A model generated the notes under the pieces. The model saw only the letters and a list, made by a program, of their open reading frames with translations. It did no database searches and was not told where the DNA came from. A stretch of DNA of 64,000 nt from Cheiracanthium punctorium (lineage: Eukaryota > Arthropoda > Arachnida > Araneae > Cheiracanthiidae). The position numbers and the translations under genes are program-made. Location of the stretch: positions 124,001 through 188,000 of the forward strand of contig JAWZYV010011897.1 in NCBI GenBank assembly GCA_038373885.1. Reading direction: 5' to 3'. Of this stretch, positions 58,189 to 64,000 are shown one piece after another. Position 1 is the stretch's first letter; every line of letters begins with the position of its first letter.

Positions 58189-58371
58189 ATGAGACCTAGA
58201 GATGTAGATGAGGAGAAATGGTTGTCTGCTAACAAGGAGCTTCAGCAAGAAAATCATCGAACTGTTGCTGATGTGATTCACCATGATTCTGACATCACTT
58301 TCACTGTGACCAACAAAAACACTGGAAGTGGCTTTTTGCTGCTAACAACAAGCACCGGCACAGGCGGCTAG
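58189..58371 (+). other. Short ORF of unknown origin, possible gene relic
   Basis: A 60-codon frame starts MRPRDVDEEKWLSANKELQQ and continues VADVIHHDSDITFTVTNK before a Gly/Thr-rich end. It is GC-richer than its surroundings. I recognise no family. It lies on the opposite strand to the BAZ2-like gene, just upstream of its first visible exon. A retrotransposed fragment is possible. Confidence 0.25.
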
Positions 58372-59413
58372 TGCTTCAAAAAAGTGGGGAGTCAAAAGAG
58401 ATAGATGCTTGGGGAGCTAAATCTGCTTTTTTAAAAATTGGGGTCTATAACTGGATTTTAATGTCATTATTGATTAAATGACCTTCTCTAATTATTGATT
58501 AAATAACCTTCAGAGGCAAACTCTTGATAGCTCATACTCCTTTTTTTCTTTCAGTTTGCAAATTGGGTTTCCCTCCATCATTTTTCAGTGGATCGTTACT
58601 TTGACCTTTGAAAAGTGGGGCAGCAAGGCTCCTTAACTTATGGTATGCAAAACATTTACAATAAATCAACACATTTATTGTAATGCATTTCCATCAAATT
58701 GAAAGGCCTTTTTGTTCACCTCCCAATCATAAATTTTCTTAACCAGCTTACCACCCAGTCTAGTTTAGGCCTGTAAAAGGAAGTCTACTGTTACTTCAAT
58801 TAAATGGAAATAAATAACAGGAAGTTAAATTTAATTTACATTTGTTGTAATAAAACTGAATTCTTGATTTCAAATATATAATTTACATGTATAACATTGA
58901 ATTAAATTTTCATGTATGGAGGAAAAAAATGTAACCGTTATTTTATAATTAAGAGAAACTGAACTCCCCTTCTTCTTTAAAAAGTTTTTCAACATTTTTT
59001 AAATTTATTGAATTACAATACCCTAAGTACTACAGCTAGAAAGCAAACTTTAAAAACATTAAAATGTAGTTAAAAGTGTATGAAATTATTTGTGCAGTAT
59101 AAACAGATTTACTTTCCTTAAAGCTGAGATCATTCAATAACTGAAATTAGTATAATAATTAAGTCTCATTTTAGAAACATGCATTTAAAACAGTGATTCC
59201 TGAAATGGTCCATATAGAGCTCCAACCAGTAAGAAAGCCATGTCAACAGAAAAAAATCAGAGTAAGTAAGAAGTAAGGGGGAATTTTTTTTTTGGGGGGG
59301 GGGCACAAACAAGATATTAACCCTTTGCCATCATATAAACTTTCACATATGCTGGCAAAATGATGCTGGTCAAAATTAGTTTTTGCTGAAAGAACTGTAG
59401 ATACAGTAGACAA
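58372..59413. other. No gene seen
   Basis: AT-rich. A poly-T/poly-G junction lies near 59285-59308 and TTAACCCTTTGCCATC at 59319. The latter resembles a piggyBac end, but no partner was found. Confidence 0.45.
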
Positions 59414-59414
59414 A

Positions 59415-59660
59415 CGTAGCTAAGAGTAGCTACACAACCAGAATAGTAAAAAAGCTTTGGTGGCATAGAGTACACATGATTGGAATGGTAAAAAAGCTTT
59501 GGTGGCTGAGAGTAGACATACGATTGGAATAGTGAAAAACCTTTGTTGAAAGTAAATACATTACCAGAATGTTAAAAAAAGCTTTGCTAGCTGATGGTTG
59601 ATATAACACTGAAATGGTAAAAATTTTAATGGCCTAGAGAAGGCACACAATTGTTTCCAT
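59415..59660 (+). repeat. ~43-bp tandem repeat, about five units
   Basis: gaatagtaaaaaagctttgg and its variants recur at 59441, 59483, 59527, 59567 and 59612, joined by agagtacaca-like spacers. Confidence 0.8.
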
Positions 59661-59813
59661 TTTCATACCTAATGTAAAGGAGTTTGCTCCAGTATAGTTA
59701 CCACCCATCTTCTAATAGAAAAAAGGAACAGATTGGAAATCACTGGCCACAGAAATTTAGGATTAGGGATAAGTAATCTGGAGTCAGATATTAGAAATTT
59801 GCTATTATCAGAC

Positions 59814-60865
59814 ACTAGCTGAAGTACCCCTTCTTCGCACGGGAATGAATGGGCTTTTTGATATTACGATTTGTGGTGATTACTATTTATTGTAATAAAG
59901 AGATATAGAAAATGGATATCGCTTTATATTGTGTTCAATAACCATGAATACCAAATTTCAAGGCAATCGTTTGTACGGTGCAGAAGGCCATGCGGCATAG
60001 CACAATCTAGCGGAGAGTTTTAGCAAAACGGATACGGCGAAAATATTCTTCGCATTCAGATATCGATGAAAACGAAATTTCAGGACGATCGGCTGGACAG
60101 CCCTGAAGTTCATGTGTTGACGCGAGATCTAGTGGCAAATTATATAGGAAAATTGATAGCGCCAAACTCTTCCCCGTGTTCAAATACCTATGTATACCTA
60201 TTTTCATAGCGATCAGTTGCACAGTCAAGAAGTGATACACTGCAGCGCGATCTAGTGGTTAATTAAAGTAATGATTTGCTACAGTGCCGTCAAGTGGCGA
60301 GTTATAGCAAAATGGATAACGCCAAAATATTCTCATTGTTCAAATAGCTATGTATACTGATTTTCATAGCGACCGTTTGAATGGTCAAGAATTTGGCCTG
60401 CTGCAGCGTCATCTAGTGGCGAGTTAAAATAATAATGCATTGCAGTGCCATCTAGTGGTGAGTAACATCAAAAGGAACACAGTTAGAATATATTCTTCGT
60501 GCTGAAAGGTGTAAGTATAAGAAATTTTATGCCGGTCAGTCGAACGGTATAGAAGTTGATGTGTTGCAGCACCATTTAGCGGCAAGTTACAGCAAAATGG
60601 ATACTGAAAAATATTCTCCGTGTTCTAATATCCGCGTGTACCAAATTTCATCGAAATCGGTTGGACGATATTCGCATAGTAAAGGGCTAAACGTAATAGA
60701 ATTCGACGTTCTGCTGCGCCACCTAGTGGCAAGTTAGAGGAAAACGGATAGCATAAAAAGCTTCTCAATGATAAAAGACTTAAGTGAACCAAATTTCATG
60801 GTGCAACGGTGCTGGAGTTTTTCAACCTCATACACACATACCAACATTCATTTTTATCTATAACC
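59814..60865 (+). repeat. Non-LTR-like element with repeated CTAGTGGC motifs
   Basis: It opens actagctgaagtaccccttc and ttcgcacggg, a common opening of arthropod RTE-like sequences, and closes with cattcatttttatctata. Inside, rcgmcatctagtggcgagtt variants occur at about 60003, 60123, 60247, 60287, 60407, 60448, 60570 and 60717, each near gcaaaatggatancg and tttcatagcgatc. Confidence 0.65.
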
Positions 60866-61560
60866 AGTGTCATTATATATCCCAGTCTCAAATAAAATCC
60901 AGTTTCAAATCTAAGCCTCGCCAAAGTGCCAACATATGCCATTTTGCAAGCGTTTTTTCAGGAAATCATTCGAAGCATTGACTTAGCAGCAATCAATATG
61001 GGAAATGGTTCGGCCGCCAAAAAGTAAAGCATGCATTTATTTGAAAAGTGGAATCCCTTAATACAGCCGAATTTTTTAAAATTATCAACTATAACATGTT
61101 TTATTCATCATTACTCCAATGTACTAAATGAGAAGATTTCAATTTTCTGAAATTTGGCAGAATTCCCCCAACTAAAATCAATGTACTCAATTAGCGAGAA
61201 TTCTGAAGATAGATCGCTTGAAATCCCTTAATAACTGCATTATTTCTTCACGGATCATTAAAATTTAACGCTGTATTCTAATAAAACCTTTGCACTTGTT
61301 TTCAAAAATCTATTTCCTTAAGCTCTCAATAAATTGCGCCAAGCCGAAAACTGTGCAAACCGCTAGAACTCACTTTCTCAAAATCGGCATTTGAGCCATT
61401 TTATTTTTTCGCCAAACTTAAAAACTTTACATAGTAGCCTCGGAAATCTTCAATTCTTATTGTTTTGCGTATAAAACATTTCATTCCTGCTCCGATTTCC
61501 CATGCACACAATATTATAATAAAAAATTAATAATCTTACAAATATAAACTAACAAAAAAA
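60866..61560. other. No gene seen
   Basis: Unassigned AT-rich sequence. Confidence 0.45.
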
Positions 61561-61699
61561 AAAAATCATTATTATTCTTTTATTTTTACTTTGAGAATTT
61601 AAAACATCTTATTCGGCAAAATCGCCACACATGGCAACCACGATTCTTATTTCACACTTTTTTCACTACAGGGGTTACAATTATGGAAAGCTTTTTGCG

Positions 61700-61895
61700 T
61701 GGAGAACATAAAAAATCTCTTAAATTCCGGGCACGGGTAGACTTTCAAAGTTTTAAAGTGGACTATGATTTATTCTATATTATTTTACATATCTGTGCAA
61801 AATTTCAGGCTGATAGTCCATTTTTGTGGATTTGTATACAAATCAAATCCACAAACAAACAAACAAACAGAATTTCATTTTTATTTATAAGATTA
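61700..61895 (+). repeat. Non-LTR-type 3' end
   Basis: gtgcaaaatttcaggctgat, then acaaacaaacaaacagaatt and tttatttataagat. This is the usual layout of 3' tails of RTE-like elements. Confidence 0.55.
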
Positions 61896-61908
61896 TGCAT
61901 ATTAAAGG

Positions 61909-62098
61909 AGGGGGCAAAACAGGAATTTTTTCCTAAGTCCCATTTTTGTGAAAATTGCTTGCTCATGTTTGTGAATTTCAAAATTTAATTTTGTGAGTTT
62001 CAACACTTATTTTTGTGAACTTTTATACAAATTTTAATCTATTGTAACTTTATGAAGGGGCCACAAAACGGACTCAATTTTCATCTGCATCGACCCTT
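61909..62098 (+). repeat. Relative of the 47.7-kb repeat
   Basis: Repeated ttttgtga units, then atgaaggggccacaaaacgg and atctgcatcgaccctt, in the order of 47738-47973. Confidence 0.6.
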
Positions 62099-62173
62099 GT
62101 AAAGCACCAAGTTTGTCAGCACATTAAAAACATTCATTTTGAGTGCAATCATTTTATTCAAGAATATTACTAG

Positions 62174-63288
62174 ACTAGATGTTACCCGTGACTTTGTTTG
62201 CATCGGCTTTAGAATTAGGTCCATCGAGAAATGAAGCATATGTGAATAATAAATATGTTTGCAATATATACAAAAGTGACTGTATTTAAAGATTATTTCT
62301 TTTTTACTTATTTTAAATGAAGTATAATACATGGTAGTATACTTTATTTAAAATAAGAGAGCATACAGAGTTATTAAATTCAGATTTTTTTTATGCATTT
62401 GGTGAGTAGAGACACTTATATGTTATAATTATTTGCGAACTGTTTTGAGTGTTCTTGTAAAAGAAATATTAATACTTTTTGCATAAATTTTAGCCTATGT
62501 TAATCATAAATGGTGCAGTTTCTATTAGTGAAAAAATTTTAGAATTGGTTCTGTAGTTACAGAGATACACATAGACCATAATGTATTAGAATTATTTTGA
62601 GTGTTCCTGTAAAAGAACTTTTTATACTACATACATGAATTTTAGCCTATAATACCCGGGAATAGTGTAGCTTTATATCAGTGAAAAAAGTTTTGGCTGT
62701 TCAGTAGTTACAGGAATATACACTGTAATGTAATTCTTATGAGTATCTCTGTAAAAAGAACTATCTGTGATATAACCATAAAAGGTAGCCTATAATACTC
62801 AGGGCCCTACCAGTGGCTGAGAGGTTCTGCTCTTGAAACTGGAAGGTGGCAGGTTTAAACCCTGGTTGCGCCTGCCAATCTAGCCAATCTGAGTTTTCCA
62901 TGGTTTTCTCTGAAAGCTTGCATAAATACAGGCTAGGATCCCCTGGAAAATCCCCTACAGAGGGCATTCTCCATATAGGCCTAGGACCCTAGTGCAGTCA
63001 ATCGGCCTTAATCCACAAACAATAATACTCAGGAATAGTGTAACTTTCAATCATTGAAAAAAGTTGTAGAATTGGTTCAGTAGTTACAAAATGCCCACAG
63101 AGCATAATGCATTAGAATTATTTTGAGTTTTTTTTTATGCTACATGCATGAAAGGTTGTCTGTATGTTAATCCAGGATATAAGCTATCTTCATTTCTAAA
63201 TTTTATCCAAAAACGTTCAGCCATTTTTGTGTGATTCAGTCACAAATATCCGAACACACAAATGTACACATTTATATTATTGGTAGGA
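62174..63288 (+). repeat. Non-LTR-like element with ~150-bp units, split by a SINE
   Basis: It starts actagatgttacccgtgact. Units with agaattggttctgtagttac and agtgtagctttatatcagtg follow, and it ends acatttatattattggtagg. It is the forward family of the 25.8-30.6 kb array. Confidence 0.65.
62804..63021 (+). repeat. tRNA-derived SINE, copy 2, with 12-bp target duplication
   Basis: ATAATACTCAGG occurs at 62792-62803 and 63022-63033. The head has an A-box-like GTGGCTGAGAGGTTC and a B-box-like GGTTTAAACCC about 40 bp later. The body matches copy 1 at 300-525. The A box with ggctgagagg resembles tRNA-Leu/Ser (inference). Confidence 0.85.
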
Positions 63289-63309
63289 TTTGGAAATTTA
63301 TGAACTTTA

Positions 63310-64000
63310 AGAAACACATTTGAACTTTTCTTTTTATGTTTTTTAATTTGGCATAAAACTAATGTAATTTCCATGCCTGTTCATGCTTTTCAATTGCATG
63401 CGATTCTTCAAATAAAATTTCTGCTTTATTTCAAGAGCATAAATCATTTTGTGCTGGCAAAACTCGCTCGCCAAGCATGACCACCTAAACACTGTTTTTA
63501 ATTAATAGATTAAAAAGTATTTAAGATTAAAAAGTATTTAATATTTCAAATTTCTGAACCTCAGGTGCGTATCACCGAAGTCATGGGCTTATATGCTCAA
63601 ATTTTCAAAGCTCTGCGTTCAGTAGATTTGTCTGGAGAACATTCATTTTTATTATTCTAGATAGATTTGGCATAAATCTGGCATAACTTTCGTGGCATTT
63701 AATGTTTTTCAAATGCATGCGATTCTTCATTGAAATAATAGCCTTCCTTTTTAGCTAAACATGAATCATTTGATACAGGCGAAACTCACCAAGCATGGTA
63801 ACATAAAAATGGTTTTTAATTAATAATTGAAAAAATAAAAAATCTAAAATTTTAAGTAGCCTATAGCTGTCTCCAGGGTCCCATCTATCTCTGTACCAAA
63901 ATTCATCAAAATCGATTCAGCGGTTTATGCATGAAAGCATAACAAACGAACAAAAAAAAAAAACCTCACTTTCGCTTTTATATTAGTTAGGATTTACATT
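63310..64000 (+). repeat. Diverged repeat ending in a non-LTR-type tail
   Basis: Two related blocks (tttggcataaaactaatgta near 63350, tttggcataaatctggcata near 63666) share sequence with the ~1.2-kb repeat at 12.7 kb. The window ends in gtaccaaaattcatcaaaat, gattcagcggttta, gcataacaaacgaac and cactttcgcttttatattag, a typical RTE-like 3' end. Confidence 0.6.

Noticed and set aside
59318..59334. TTAACCCTTTGCCATC as a piggyBac-like end
   Set aside because: No matching inverted end with TTAA was found on either side.

Overview
The window is nuclear DNA from an animal. It is AT-rich, has spliced exons with GT/AG borders and no bacterial-type genes, and carries a dense load of DNA transposons, SINEs and retroelement pieces. 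The mix (Tc1 elements with DD34E transposases, piggyBac- and hAT-type MITEs, tRNA- and 5S-derived SINEs, modules with short CTAGTGGC-type motifs) suggests an arthropod, perhaps a chelicerate. That placement rests on the repeats and is tentative.

Layout. 1-2 kb holds a tRNA-derived SINE and an exact 173-bp tandem repeat. 2-6.7 kb holds three complete piggyBac-like fold-back MITEs (a fourth, truncated copy lies at 32.2 kb). 7.1-11.2 kb is a 4.1-kb DNA transposon with long inverted ends and a perfect 8-bp target duplication. Its own gene is decayed, and an intact Tc1-like element with a 346-residue transposase has inserted into it. 11.3-17.3 kb holds a 5S-rRNA-derived SINE and three copies of a ~1.2-kb repeat, one split by an AAGCTT-rich element with a tRNA-like module. 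17.3-19.2 kb holds two solo LTRs. 19.7-25.8 kb is a ~122-bp satellite broken by a solo LTR and by a second Tc1 element, which is itself broken by a hAT MITE. 25.8-30.6 kb is a ~150-bp repeat array in reverse orientation. 30.6-31.2 kb is a miniature LTR retrotransposon (TRIM) with two 154-bp LTRs. 32-37.4 kb is a nest of hAT-type, pogo-type and other MITEs.

The only confidently recognised host gene lies on the minus strand from 57825 to 45867. Seven exons join in frame to encode the last 262 residues of a BAZ2/Toutatis-type chromatin protein: two PHD fingers, a Lys/Ser/Glu-rich linker and a bromodomain, ending in a stop codon. Its 5' part lies beyond what I could find. Its 8.4-kb intron holds more transposon copies and a perfect 27-bp hairpin.

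37.4-45.8 kb is AT-rich, largely non-repetitive and without recognisable genes apart from one orphan ORF. 58-64 kb holds non-LTR-type 3' ends, tandem repeats and a SINE with a clean target duplication.

Most of the sequence is therefore mobile DNA, and the relative order of several insertions can be read from the target duplications.
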